The notes beneath the pieces were generated by a model. The model did no database searches. It was not told where the DNA came from and was given only the letters and a program-made list of their open reading frames with translations. DNA of 64,000 bases from Hypericum androsaemum (lineage: Eukaryota > Streptophyta > Magnoliopsida > Malpighiales > Hypericaceae): positions 558,001 to 622,000 of the forward strand of contig OZ023198.1 in assembly GCA_963995505.1 (NCBI GenBank), read 5' to 3'. A program made the position numbers and the translations under genes. Shown here in pieces: positions 30,757 through 44,102 of the stretch (the stretch's first letter is position 1; every line of letters begins with the position of its first letter).

Positions 30757-33233
30757 TTACGCTTCATTCTGGCGCGGACCAATCTCATTGAAAGTTCCGT
30801 CCCCTAAATTGTAGTAGCCACCCCTCAGAGCAATCTTTCTTTGTTTCACTGCCTCTCTAACATAGGGGTAACTCAGTAAGTTTCGTAGAGATACCTTCAC
30901 AGCTTCCTGCGTCCAAATTTTTTTGTTAATTTTTTACCAAAATGATTTCTTGTATATATCTTTTCTCTTTATAAAATTCCACTTATCAAAAGATAAATAA
31001 AAGTTAGCTATACAGACAAGAGAAACGATTAAGATCATTTCGAGGGCATACGTGTTCACAGATTCGGCATTGTTCATCGATGGAGAGAGTATTGCCGAAT
31101 TCTTCTTTGACCTTTTCCTTGGCAGGTAATCCAATGTTGACCCAATCATCAATGAAGTCACTGCACATCATTGGATCAATTTTTAGGGTTACAGTGATAT
31201 CATTTTAGATAGGTTCTAGTTGCTAGATTGTAAACATTAATATTGCGTATAACTATACGTTCTAGTTTTACAAATGAAAAAATGTGTAATAAGATTCGAC
31301 AACTACGAATGGTAGTTTAAAAAAATATGGGTGGTATACTCTATTAAGCAAACATATATGCACATATTATATTTTTGAAAGGTAAAGTAATAATATTCTC
31401 CAGACCTGTAAATTACATGCTATATATAACGAAGGGGGCCTCTAGATGTGTCCAAACCATTTGTATAATTTTAAACGCATCAATAAATTGGGCTTACAAA
31501 GGAGCAGAATTATCTTCGGGATAAGTCATAAGCCTCTTTATCCCACCACAACTACTATGTCCAATGACCAGGATATTCGTCACCTGAACAAAAGTGTCAC
31601 ATTAAATTTACTTTTTTAAAAATAGTCTGAAGCGAAGACAATTTCACATGAAATTAGTGATTTAATACCCCCAAAACGGTCACAGCATATTCAATCGCTG
31701 CTCCAACTCCGGAATATCGCAGCTGCATGCACAATTAACGTCAAATGACCTCAGGTTCAGTTATTTGATTTAGGGACACACGGCTAAAATGGTTTTATTT
31801 GTTGAGAGGTCTGACCATCTGGTCCGAACCAAACTGAACCCGAAATAACCGAGAATGCAAATACTAGAAATTGTACCTTGTCAAATGGAGGAACCAAGTT
31901 AGCAATGTTGCGGACCATGAAGGCTTCGCCGGGTTGGAGGTCCAGGACATGGCTAGGGCTCACTCGCGAGTCCGAGCATGCAAATACTAGAAACTGTACC
32001 CCGTCCACCAAATTAACAATTTAACAAGTTAAATTTAATAATTAATGGGTGAATCTGACAATTAAAAAAATTATGAAATAATAATGAACCGTAGGATATT
32101 ATATTGCCATGCATGAATCTATCTATCCGTATCGGAAAGTATATAATAGTGTGTCATTATCTGTATGAATTTAACATTCCATGCAACTTTGTTTCACTTT
32201 CACGTGGCAATTTAGTGGCCTAGTTAGGTTAATTTAAATTATACGAAATAATCAAGACTTCGATTGGGATTAGCTTTTGGGTAGATTGGCGGGCCATCAA
32301 TTTGGGCTAGGTGTTTACTATTTCTAATTTTGGCATACCAGGGAGAGTAGATTTTTTTGCAATTGCCTCTTGGTCAATTGCATTGAATTTTATTTTCTCT
32401 GAGCTTGTATTATGGAGTCAGAAAAGAACTTCGTACTCGTGATATTATCGACGGTACTTTTTCTCAATAGATTTTGTAGCATCAGGGTTTTGAAGAAGCC
32501 GGCGGCTACAAGATTACGGGTGCTTCTTCCGACTATTATTAATAATATAAATAAAATTTAACCTTTCAAAAAAATAAAGACTTAAAATTAGTATTTTTCT
32601 TTAACTTGTACAACATTATGGTATATACTACTGTCATATTTACATAAAATGACTAACTGGTAGTTAAAAAATGATATTAAATATATATTTTCTGACATAA
32701 AAATAAAGTATGAACTTATAAATATGACCATCTTTGACTTTCGTGATCTACTCAAAGAAAAAACTAATTAAGTCATTAGATGATTTTGTTTTGTCATATA
32801 CCTTGGGCCACTGTCCTCCTTTCAATTCATTGTACAACAGGGGGTACTTGCTGCAACAAGAGACGCATAATTAAAAAGATAAGAAACTATTTCTAATGAT
32901 GTTGGTAAAATTTGGTAAGATGAGTGATTTTTTAAAATATTCTTTATTTGTTATTCAGGAATAACGTTACTAAAAAATATTACTTTCTTTTTCTTTTTCT
33001 TTTTTGTCGTGTAGGGCCAATTGTGTCTTCGTTTAAAGCAAAGAAATAAGCAGCAAGAAGCGGTACTCGTATTTGGTGGCGACGAAGTGACGAGATCCCT
33101 CTGTGACCCTATCAACTGGGTCATACAGATAAGGAGGCACCGGTGGTGGGTCGTAAGGGTAAGGCGGTGGTCCGGGCGGCGAAGGGCCATGAGGCGGAGG
33201 TCCCGGTGGTGGAGGGCCTTGCATGTCCGCCAT
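30757..33233 (-). CDS. beta carbonic anhydrase
   Basis: Zinc enzyme interconverting CO2 and bicarbonate. Minus-strand coding exons in order: 33233-33067 (exon extends to 33243), 32850-32802, 31993-31877, 31722-31669, 31583-31498, 31160-31052 and 30906-30757. Lengths sum to 732 bases, or 243 residues plus stop. [20 protein letters not shown] holds a zinc cysteine and the Asp-Arg pair; [17 protein letters not shown] holds the zinc His and second Cys. Further marks are [52 protein letters not shown] and [13 protein letters not shown]. Catalytic residues are intact. Instead of a plastid transit peptide the first 45 residues are Pro-rich ([20 protein letters not shown], then more PPP runs), so a cytosolic or other location is likely. 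Length and exon order fit plant beta-CAs. An upstream non-coding exon is proposed near 34556-34615. Confidence 0.9.
31853..31876 (-). repeat. decayed tandem copy of a carbonic anhydrase exon start
   Basis: Just downstream of exon 31993-31877, the intron reads GTACAATTTCTAGTATTTGC and then ATTCTCGG. This nearly repeats the start of that exon and its acceptor (GTACAGTTTCTAGTATTTGC, ATGCTCGG). Confidence 0.65.
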
Positions 33234-33290
33234 TAGCTTCTCGCTGCAACTTGAATAATTAATTACTTGTTTAGCAATAGTGACTACTCC

Positions 33291-34316
33291 AAGAAAAACT
33301 TTATGTTGGTCCCTCCTTACCAAGTCATTTGATGACTTGGTATGTCTTTGCCAATCAATAAATGACAAGTGGATAAGTGGGGTATTTCATTAATCTATGT
33401 GTATGATCTAATTATGACATATAATCTGTAATTAATGCTGATCAAAATAATCTGCAATCAATAGTTATAGAAACCGGAAAGTTTTTTTAAACCAGATTCT
33501 TTACCTTTAATAATATTTTGTTACAATTTTTTTAGTACTTTTCGAAGGGATTTATTAACCAAATTCTCTCAAAATCTAACTAGATGTTTTTGTAGGAGTG
33601 TTCTTCTGTGATGGATTTTTATTTTGAAAAAATATTATTCTTGATAAAAGTTACATGCATTGATTAACATGTATAAAGCATAGACTAAATTTACACATGT
33701 GCTTGTCAAACGTATTAATTAACATGTATTTCAATGTCGAACAGTTGGGTATGAACAGCATGAAGATGTTTCAAGTAATTAATATGACCATTTTTTTCCC
33801 TCAAAGTCTCTTAATTTCTAATAACTATTCACTTCAATAGTTTCGCAGTTACTCAGATTCAAGTTGTTTATACTATTAATGTTTGAATTCGAATAGAGAA
33901 GTTAATAATTTTATTTATTTACTATTATGTTTAAATAAAACTTACAAAGTCTGGATAATATTCATGTTCCATAAAGTAAAAAAGAAAATAAAGGGACCAT
34001 AAATAATTAAATCTATGATTAAGAGTTTTTTATCAAATTTTCTTTAAGCAAAAAATAAATAGTAATAATTCAGTTTATTATTTGGTTCACATAAATGACT
34101 TCCTTTTATAATATAAAATCAACGAGAATTATGGTTAACTTTCCATAAAATTTTCTTTTCAAGATCTTATTCTATTAATTACAAATTATATGCCATAATT
34201 AGATCATACATGCATGAATTAATAAAATACTCCACTTGTCCATTTGTCATTTATTGATTGGCAAAGACATACCAAGTCATCAAATGATTTGGTATGGAGG
34301 CACCAACATAAAATTT
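33291..34316. mobile_element. 1 kb inverted-repeat DNA transposon in the carbonic anhydrase 5' intron
   Basis: Inverted repeats of about 150 bases lie at about 33291-33445 and 34165-34316. Both contain TGACTTGGTATGTCTTTGCC, CAATCAATAAATGACAA and ATGATCTAATTATG in opposite orientation. Each arm also holds a palindrome (ACCAAGTCAT..ATGACTTGGT). The interior is AT-rich without an open frame. No certain target duplication was found, so the superfamily is open. Confidence 0.75.
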
Positions 34317-34555
34317 CTGCTATTTGAAAAGTTACCATCGAGCCATAAAAAAAGATTACACCAATTTTTTGTAATAAATAAAATATTTTATTTTAACAAA
34401 ATTTAAACCTTCACTCTAGATTCTAACTCCAATTCACCATCTACAAAATGACTTAGAGAGATATTAGACTCAAATAAAAACAAATTGTTCTAAATTCATG
34501 TTGTATGCATCTCTCAAGATGAAATAATTTTAATGCGCAAGCTTAAGAAATGTAC

Positions 34556-34650
34556 CTCTCTTTTTTAGGGCCTGTTAAGCAAGAGAAGAATATTTCTCAC
34601 GAACCAATGTTTGTGTGTGCTTATACATTGAAACCTGCACCGATTTATAA
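34556..34650 (-). promoter_or_regulatory. probable promoter and non-coding first exon of the carbonic anhydrase gene
   Basis: On the minus strand TTATAAAT (34650-34643) could be a TATA box. About 30 bases on, a leader could run to a good donor GAGAG|GTACATTT (exon edge 34556). It would join the acceptor TTGCAG|CGAGAAGC (33243) ahead of the start codon. Confidence 0.4.
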
Positions 34651-37600
34651 CCTAAGATTTTTGGCATTTTTTAGATCTATTGCACTCAATTATTGGTGGG
34701 ATAGAATTAATCACACAAAAAATGCGTAACATATGGACTTTGACGTTCGAACGTTTCGCAATACAAAGAAACGTCTTTGTCTTTCCGTGAAACATTATCT
34801 ATTTGTCTTCATCAGGAAATTCGAAGCATACCGTCGTGGAGTTCCGTGACCTAGTAAAATTCCATGTATTTATCCAAATGATAAAAAATTTAGATTGTTT
34901 TAAGAAACTTTTGGATTGTTGGAGAAATTTAAATGGGAAGTGGCGTGTTGGACTTGTTTATAAGTGTGCATGATTCACATATTCATTAACTTAAAATTTT
35001 GGATTTGATATATTAATTAGTATGGTATGAGAGCAAAATTGTTTAGACAATATTCATTGCCCGTTGTGCTTGCACGACTCGTTGCTCGATCTGAATATTA
35101 GAGTTTAGAAGAAAATAAATGGTTCCATCTATGTACGTGAAGTAATCTCTCCAACTATTCTAAAATAGAAAAGAAGAAAATACTTCAATCTATCTACGCG
35201 AACTAATCTCTCCAACTATACTATTATTGAAAAACTTCTCTCGAACTAGGACAATGTTGTTTTACACAAAATGATGGTGACCTTCGGTTATATAAATAGG
35301 AAAATTATAACTAATAAAAATATATAGAAAAATTATTGTGAGGTCTTTGTGGTTTTGCTTCACGTTTTTTATTAGCCTAACTTTCGGTTGCGATTGAATG
35401 ATTTTTTTATAATGGTTGGCCGAATATTCTTGCACCAATTATCAGTGGTTGAGCTGGTTTCAAATTGGTCCCTACACACATAATGGACAAAAATAACCCT
35501 GTTTTATAAAACAAAATTAAAAAATGATTAACTAATGTAATCATGGAACTTCATAATGAAATAACATATAGTAAATAGTAGAACTAATGAAGAAATATAT
35601 TTTTTGAATTTTATGTGTCACCTTCAGAAATTTTTTTATACTGTCTAGACATTCTCGGATTATGTACTAAAACATTTATGCAAATTCATCTGGAACTTGG
35701 CAAACATGTTAAGCGCTTATACTTTCACTGACCTTTTTTTTTAAGTTGAATTTTATTTATAAACTTGGCAAAAATAATATACATGTTGCAAGTAACAAGA
35801 ATGCGCAGTTGCCTCCAAAAAGTTGCAATCGAAGCTTTATTAAACCCTACCTCGATAAAATCCTACGGGATACACTTTCACTGATGTTACCTATAAGTTG
35901 TGGGTGTATTGCTTCCTATCTTTTGCTTCATAATCCACCGTCTTCTCAACATACCTTCTATATTACGAACTATCTTGTTAAAATGGATAAAGAAATGAAC
36001 AAGATCGTGGTGGTGAGAACTGAGATAAGCCCGAGAATGTGGTTGAAAGACTTCATCAATTGATTCTGATCACCCCAAACGTGAAGTGATCTTTTGCCCA
36101 TGTTGATAATCATTGAGTATTTATATCATACATTTGCTAATCTAGGTTGGACATAAATAAATTTACAAATCATGAACCTCATTTGGGCTTATTGGAATTA
36201 TAAACTTGAAATAAACTTGTCTGTTGGACTATGTTCTCTAATCCGTTGGACTTCAGTAGGTCACATATACTCTAGCTTTGCATGTTGGGCTTTATTTGGG
36301 CTCAAAAATGCCAAAGAATATCTTGATACTCTAAGCTTAAAATATATTATTCTTATAATACATATAGCAATATCTTGTACAATCATCGATAAAAGTTGAA
36401 ATAATTTTTACCACCTCTAATTTGTACATATTTCAAATTGCATACATCGGTATAGATTAAATTTAATAGTTTGGTACTTCGCTCAACCAAATGAAATGAT
36501 GGTTTATCATATTTGGCTTAAACACAAGTTTCACACATTTGTTTACTGTGTTGGATGAGCTTAATCAAGGGAAGAATGTTATAGAATGTGTGGTTCACCG
36601 TGTTTGTATCGATAAGGTGAGTGATCTGCAACCATCGAAGTTGAACATTTTTTAGGGCGAAAAAATTAATAATGAACTTTTTTTACATTCTAATCTCCGT
36701 CAAGCTCACGAATAGATACTATGGTCAAATATTTCGAAGGACTTGAGAGATCAAGACATTGTACTATATTTTTTGAATCTTGCAAGCAGGCTTAAGGATG
36801 GAAAGGTTGGAGATAATGGGGGTTTGTGATTGTTGCCTGTAATGAGGGAGTCTATGCGTAAGGACGGAATTAGAGAATAAAATTGTACTTTAGCAGCGCT
36901 TATGCTCTGATACTCTTTTTCTCTAAGGCAGTTTTCTCATTAGATTTTATTTTGCGAGTGCAATTTCAATAAAATTTTACATGTAATAATTAAATATTAT
37001 TACTATTAAAAAAAAATTTTCCTCTTTGAACTGCCTATATATTCCTATGGTCTGTTATCTTGTTTTCTTTTTCCAGTAATTGATAATATGGTAACTATAT
37101 TAGACTTGGCTCATTATCACTTCTAATTATCAGAAACCAAAAACCAACGACCAATCCTTGCACCATCTGCAAACCGCATCAATGAGCCTAACCAAAGAGT
37201 ACCTCAGTAAAACACCTCCAATCACAAAGAAGTTCAATCCATTTATCACAATGAGATTAGTCTGAACTAGTTTAACATAATCGTTGACTGTTTTCCATGT
37301 GCGGATCCATGTTAAGCGTTACATTTTTGAATAAAGTATGGTCAAAGTTTGAAGGGATATCACTTCAAACCCTAAATTTGTCGGTGTTTTGAAAAGGGAG
37401 TTGACTAGTTTTTGCTTTAGACCGCCTAGTATTCGGATACCAATAATGTCAACTAATTTAAGTTGGGTTAAATGATATTTTTTGAAAAGTAACAAAAAAA
37501 ATTTAACAAATATTTAATACTTTTGCATTCGAGAGTTAATTAGTTAACTTATTTTGTCATTTATGACGATGCATTACCGTAAGTTCTATATTCTTTTGGT

Positions 37601-38296
37601 TAAAAAAAATTTCGATTGGTTAGCCTAAAAATCCAAGGAAATGTTAGACCACATTGGACTTTATTTTTTTCTCAAATAAAATTTTTTTATTTCTATAAAC
37701 CGACTCCTAAAAATAAGATAGGATTTGTTTTCGTAAAAACTAATGAATCGCCATATTGTTCAACGATAACTATTCCGAAATGATAATAGAAGGCATCAAA
37801 ACAACCAGCTTGAGGATCTCGTCGAGTATTTCTTTGTTCCAAATTTTTGACTAGGAAAATTTCCTATGGTCAACTAAAGCAATTATCCGCCAATAAAAGG
37901 TGGGAGGACGGGACCCCCGAATTCCCATCCACATACGCTGCATACCACAATAACATCTAGTTCATTAGATCAATTAATCTAACTTTGTGACGAATAAAAT
38001 TTTTGCGATAAAATTCTTTCAAAAAATATTTAACGCTATCATATTTTATGAAACTCAAGATACTAATTAAACTATAATTACGGACCTCTAAATTCTGGCT
38101 GATAGTTGACAATCCAATATTATAAAGCAACTTTCAACTTTCCATTTAAAGAATTGCCAGTCTAAGGAAACGACCAGCCTCCCTACTCTCTCCCACCCAC
38201 CACCCATTGAATTCTAAAAAATATTCACATTCTGTAGTTCTTTTAGTGTTGGGTTTCAGCAACTCTTAAGGAGAGAACGCACGAGCTCAGAAAAAA
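34651..38296. other. repeat-rich intergenic region, no clear gene
   Basis: About 34935-35090 repeats the primer-site family seen in the PFD4 and phosphoglycerate-mutase-like introns (CTTGTTTATAAGTGTG, TGGTATGAGAGC, TGCTTGCACGACTCG). About 35335-35480 resembles a worn Mutator-like terminus. 37368-37472 repeats 26750-26855. An open frame of 105 codons at 35746-36063 (+) matches nothing I recognise and may be chance. Confidence 0.4.
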
Positions 38297-41200
38297 ATGG
38301 CACTCAATTTGCTACCTACTGCAGAAATTAAGGCCTCTGTTTCCTTCTTCGACTCCAGAAAGTCCACCATCCAACTCCTTCCCAAATCCCCAGGTAAAGA
38401 ACAATATGCACAAGAAGAAGAAGAATGTAAAGTTTAAAGTTGCAGTCTTTATGTTTCAGTGTGGATAAAGTTTTCATCTTTTTGTCTGAAATTGGATTGG
38501 TCAATTTGGGTTTGAGAGAGAATATCACATCGGAGATGTGTTGGATACGAAGATTCTAACGTGGGTTGTGTTCTTGTTTCAGGTGGGATTAGATTGAAAA
38601 GGAGAGGTCTTGGAGCTGTGGGGAGGAGGATAATTCTGTGTTCAGCCCAGCAATCCCCACCTCCTGCCTGGCCTGGCAGTGCTTTCCCTGAAGCTGGTCG
38701 TAAGACTTGGGATGGTCCCAAGCCTATCTCCATTGTCGGTTCGACCGGTTCTATTGGGACCCAGGTTGTGTTTTTGGTCTTTTTTTTATGTGGGTTTCGT
38801 ACTTTGACACATTTTGGATCTGGTTTTGATATGGGGGAATCAATGTTTTACAGACATTGGATATAGTTGCGGAGAATCCGGACAAGTTCAGAGTTGTGGC
38901 CCTTGCTGCTGGTTCAAATGTTACTCTTCTTGCTGATCAGGTGACTAGTGGTTTGGTCTTGTTGAACTAAACCTTGTATCTATATTGATTGGTGTTATGG
39001 TAAGGGATATCAACAAGTTTTGGTCGGACAGTGACCGGTTTTAGGTGTCTCGTGACAGGTGAGAACATTTAAACCTCAACTGGTTTCGATCAGGAACGAG
39101 TCTTTGGTTGCTGAACTTAAGGAGGCGTTAGCAGATGTCGAGGACATGCCCGAGATAATACCTGGAGAGCAAGGGATTATCGAGGTGGGTTACCAGCCGT
39201 GCCACTTTCATCTCTGATGTGTAAAATTTACTGATTCTTGCTAGTCATCTAAGGCTTTGCTCATTTCCAGGTTGCTCGCCATCCTGATGCTGTCAGTGTA
39301 GTTACAGGAATCGTAGGCTGTGCTGGCTTACAGGTAGAGTATCTGGACTTATTCGACGTGTCTCCTAGTAATCATTTTCCAACCGGTGATTCTCGACATG
39401 TTTATCTGATTTTTCAAGTTAAGAAGACAGACTCTAATTGAGGGGAAGTAAACAATAAAACAGTTTGTGGCGCAGATTCAAGAGCCACTTAGATTGTTGT
39501 TTAAAGGTGTTTGAATAGCTTGCTTGGAATACCAATTGTTCGGCTGGCTCATACGCCCTTATCCAATGCTGCTTCTGGCTTGAAGCATGTTATATATTTC
39601 AGTTGTTGTTGGATGGTTTTTTTTTCCTTTCCGATGAGAGAGAACTTAGTTTTCATTTCAATCATTGATGTGTAAATGTATCGCTAAAGTTCGCGTTGCT
39701 TATCATGTGTAGCTTACAGTGGCTGCCATAGAAGCAGGGAAAGACATATGCTTGGCCAATAAGGAGACTTTGATTGCTGGTGGTCCTTTTGTGCTGCCAC
39801 TGGCCAAGAAGTACAAAGTTAAAATTCTTCCCGCTGATTCAGAACATTCTGCTATATTTCAGGTATTAATAACTCTACATTTTAGATCTACTATATTGTA
39901 GTTTTATATGTTGGAAAAAGATTCTTCTTTGTGATATGAACGTGTTTGTAAGCATTTCATGCTCGATGGACTTGAAAGAAGCAGTTCACTACTTTCTTTA
40001 TCGATGAAACTCGAGGGTTCTAAGGGTATCTCTCCTTTCTTCAGTGCATCCAGGGACTGCCAGAGGGTGCTTTGAGGCGCATTATTTTAACTGCTTCTGG
40101 TGGAGCTTTCAGGTGACGAATTGAAGCTTGCATCTTTAAGCTTGTTTGTTGATTTTCACATCGATCACGGAGATTTTTCTGAGGCATAACATGTGCATGA
40201 CAGTGACATGTGCATGAAAAGATGATTAATTATGAATATTTAGTTAATCACTTGATGGATTCATGTATAACAGGGATTGGCCGGTTGAAAAGTTGAAAGA
40301 AGTGAAAGTAGCTGATGCCTTGAAACATCCAAACTGGAGTATGGGAAAGAAGATCACTGTAGACTCGGCTACTCTTTTCAACAAGGTCTTCTTTACCTCG
40401 CTGTCTCCTATTTGTAATGTCGTATCATGATTTACGATACTGCTTCGGATAGCAAAAAATTGAAATCTTTGTTTCTGACAGGGTTTGGAAGTTATTGAAG
40501 CCCATTACTTGTTTGGAGCTGACTATGATAATATTGACATAGTTATTCATCCACAATCCATCATACATTCTATGATTGAAACACAGGTGGAACTCCCAAT
40601 ATTTGAATTTTTTCGTGCTGCTAAACATTCATTTTATCTGATATTTTGCGGTACTGAAGGTTATCTCTGTTTGCTTTTTTTTTCCCTTTCTTTCCCAGGA
40701 CTCTTCTGTCCTTGCACAATTGGGCTGGCCTGACATGCGCATACCGATTCTTTACACCATGTCTTGGCCGGACAGAATATATTGCTCCGAAGTTACTTGG
40801 CCTCGTCTTGACCTCTGCAAGTAATTACTCATGGAATGTTGACCAGTGTTTCAGTTCAACTTCACTGTTATTTTTCTTGAGGAATATAGTGCCTTGGCTT
40901 TGGTGTTCCTTATATTTGTTTTATGATGAAAAATGCCGACTTTTGAGATGGTTATGATGAAATTCATATCACAGGTTGGGTTCACTGACATTCAAATCAC
41001 CTGACAACGTGAAATATCCGTCCATGGATCTTGCTTACGCTGCTGGTCGAGCTGGTGGCACCATGACAGGAGTCCTCAGTGCGGCTAACGAGAAAGCAGT
41101 AGAGATGTTCATTGATGAAAGGTAATGTATTTGCTTGTGCTTGCTTCTGTGCAAGCCTTTCTAAGAATTTAACATGCTTACACGGTGGTAAAAAATGCTG

Positions 41201-41563
41201 CTTCTTACCTACTTTCTCTTCTGTGGTATTATGGACTGAATCAAAGCATCATCATGTGTTTTTTCGCGTGACCACACGCTGTTAACTGCAAATGCTCTCC
41301 TTATAAGGATCCTAGTATAGTATTGTTGTGCTCTTATTACGTGCTACATCATCGGAAATAGGTCCTAACAGTTAATTGCGGTCTGTATCTGCAGGATTAG
41401 CTACCTTGACATTTTCAAGATCGTGGAGTTAACATGCGATAAGCACCGGGAAGAGCTGGTTGTGGCACCTTCGCTTGAGGAAATCGTACACTACGACTCG
41501 TGGGCACGAGAGTATGCCAACAGCTTGCAGCATTCTTCTGGGCTAAGTCCGGTCCTTGCTTGA
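38297..41563 (+). CDS. DXR: 1-deoxy-D-xylulose 5-phosphate reductoisomerase
   Basis: Plastid enzyme converting DXP to MEP with NADPH, the committed step of the MEP pathway to plastid isoprenoids; target of fosmidomycin. Twelve exons: 38297-38393, 38583-38764, 38854-38940, 39059-39184, 39271-39333, 39713-39862, 40045-40112, 40274-40385, 40482-40586, 40699-40820, 40975-41121 and 41395-41563. They sum to 475 residues (Arabidopsis about 477). A transit peptide starts [18 protein letters not shown]; the cleavage region is [13 protein letters not shown] with the plant-typical Pro-rich start. NADPH binding: [17 protein letters not shown]. Metal and substrate residues: [46 protein letters not shown] and [16 protein letters not shown]. 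The C-terminal helical domain ends SSGLSPVLA. All motifs are intact and every donor is GT. Intron 1 has a short repeat-like piece at about 38520-38570. Confidence 0.96.
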
Positions 41564-42130
41564 TGCTGCTAACTACCATGTTCCTGGCTTCTTGAGGAGA
41601 CTGCATATGTTTTATTCTTGTCAAAAGTTGGCTATCTTCATGTCAAGGGAAAAAGAAAACAGGCATTAGAGATAAATGAAAAGGGAACCACAAGTAGTAC
41701 GAGAACTGCATGTCACTGATATGTTTAATGTAAGCAAAACCCTTCTTTTAATAAGTATAATTTACACGTCTGTTAAGGCAAATTTGATTTCGCCAACGAC
41801 CGATGAAATAGGGTAATGTGAGGATAACAATGGACACAAGATCAAATCGCTCTGATACTTTTTTTAAGTAAAGTTTTATTGATATATGTCGGAATAATAA
41901 TTTGTGATTCCACGGTCGCCTGCGTCTTCAAAATCCTGATGCAGTAAAATTCTTTGAGAAAAATCGTACCAAAAAAAGAGTACCGTTGCTAACATCACAC
42001 GATAGAATCTCCATGTGTGAATTTTTTACACTTGTAAACAAGCCCATCTTATCCGCAAGCAATTAGTAGTGTGGTAACTAAACGACTTCCAAGTTTTAAC
42101 GCTGCCTTGTACCAACGTACCATTCTAATT
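41564..42130. other. 3' flank of DXR, no gene seen
   Basis: Probable 3' UTR followed by AT-rich DNA leading to the inverted-repeat element. Confidence 0.45.
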
Positions 42131-43169
42131 CCAAGTTACTGTAGCAACCCTCTTATTTGACTTAATCGACGATTTAATTCTTTTAATTTCGAAAAATATT
42201 TTGACATCCTCTGTCTTTGATTTTATTATACTTTGGGGTCCTTGGCTGACATCAAGAATTTTTTTTTTCAATGAAATAAAAAATATATCCTTAAAATATT
42301 AAAAATGTTCATCTTCTTCTTGTAAGTCGGATCCTTTCTCGCCGCCGGCAACGATACATCCATTCCGATCACACCCGGCGACAAAAAAAAGTTCAGCTCC
42401 GCCCTGGCGAGTGTTTTGACCTGGCCCAGCTCCTCCCTTCCGCCTACATCCGCACTAGCCCCTTCCACCGAGCTAGCCCCAACCTCAACCTACCTCCGCA
42501 GCGGTGACGGTTGGGGTGCGGGCCCACCAAGGCCAGGCTTCCGTTCACCGGCCCTCCAAACTACGTCCACCCCGTTGGCCCCCTTTTCATCCTCCTCGTC
42601 GGCAACGTCTTCGGGCTCACACTGCTTCAAGGTTCTTGTCTCTAATTGCCCTTGGCGGTACGCACATGCTCATCCTTGTGTAAGAACGACCGGTGCTCCA
42701 CGTTCTCCTTCGTCTTCCCTTCACTAATTTATTTGGGTAATTTAAAAAAATTTCTTCTTGCTGTGTTACCTTCATCGGCCTATTCGATTTTTATGGGTAA
42801 TGGGTAATAAGTCTATTTCGATCAAAATAAGTTCATTTCGATTACAATTGCAATAATGGGTCCCTTTCGAACTTTACTTGGTTTTAGAATTCCAGTGGTA
42901 ATCTGTTGTGATATGGGGTGTAGGAGAGAGAGGGGGGAAGGGGAGAGGGAGAGGGAGAGGTGAGGTGGCAAAGGAGAAAGGGTGATGCGTGTTTTGCAGG
43001 GTATATTTGTCATTTAAATTATAAAAATGAAAAAAAAAATTGTTAACATGAGCTAAGAACCCGAACGTATGATAAAATCAAAGACGAGAGATGTCATAAT
43101 ATTTTTCGAAACTAAAGAGATTAAATCGTCGATTAAGTCAAACAAGAAGAGTGCTACCATAATTTGCCC
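42131..43169. mobile_element. second non-autonomous Mutator-like element
   Basis: Inverted repeats at about 42131-42260 and 43040-43169 share TTTGACTTAATCGACGATTT in opposite orientation. The inner part of each arm (TTTGATTTTAT..., GGGGTCC, GCTGACATCA) resembles the terminus of the 556-1956 element, so the two are related. A GC-rich core (about 42330-42720) lacks transposase features and could be captured sequence. I found no convincing target duplication. Confidence 0.7.
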
Positions 43170-44094
43170 AAAATATTTTAGTATTTAGACGACTTGAATT
43201 TAGCAACTTCAGATTTTTGCCTCCTCTCCCGCTAGATAGTAAGAGAGAACTCTAGGAATTATTTTAGACTTTTTTCTGTTCTCTTAGAAACGATACAGTT
43301 TGTTCTTCCCCTCTTCTGTCTTCTCTCTCTCTCAATTCTTTCTCAACTATTGGGTTCTTGATATTCAAGAACATAACAGTCTAGACCTATAACCAGCGAT
43401 AGGAAGTTAAGAATCGAAGTGGCAACCAATAATTCTATGTGAATTTATATAACCGAGAGTATATATTATATAACAAATACCCATAAGGGCCATAACACTA
43501 TTTTATTCATTTATTTACCTCACATGTTATACATAGTGTCCACATTGCCAATTATACCATATTTATCCCAACATTTTTTTCCTTCTTTTATGAATCTAGT
43601 ATATTTAGAGTCGAAAATTGTGACACCTTATTTAAGAGCAATCTCTCTATTCATAGTGTTTTTTATATTATAAAATTGGAATGATGTTGTTAAGCAAATC
43701 TAATTTTTTTACCAATATCTCCCATGGATAAAAAGCGGTCATCTTTGGTTTCCGTTTAAATAAACATTTCTGGGTAAAGAAAAGCTAGTCCAGGATAGAT
43801 AGCTGTCAGTGGCCGCGAAGCTATAAAAGCGGCTGGATCAATCTGAATTTTCTTCTTTTTTTTTGAGAAATAATCTGAATTTTCTTGATTGCCAGAATTT
43901 ACAACTTTTGTTTTCTATCATGGTTCCCCTGCCCCATTATAATTGTTGAATTGTGAACTTTAGATAACTAGGCATTCAATTTCTGGTATACATCTGATAA
44001 ATTTATACCATCCACTATTCGGTATACTGGGCTGACTAATCTAGATTTAAGTCAGATGGAACTTTGAAAGATGATAAAATTCTTCTAATAAATA
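43170..44094. other. AT-rich intergenic, no gene seen
   Basis: No protein-like frame. A repeat phrase, TCTTCTAATAAATATTTAACACC, lies near 44081 and was split by the hAT-type element that follows. Confidence 0.4.
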
Positions 44095-44102
44095 TTTAAC
44101 AC

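Noticed and set aside
35746..36063. 105-codon frame
   Set aside because: No domain recognised and embedded in repeat-rich DNA; noted in the intergenic entry only.
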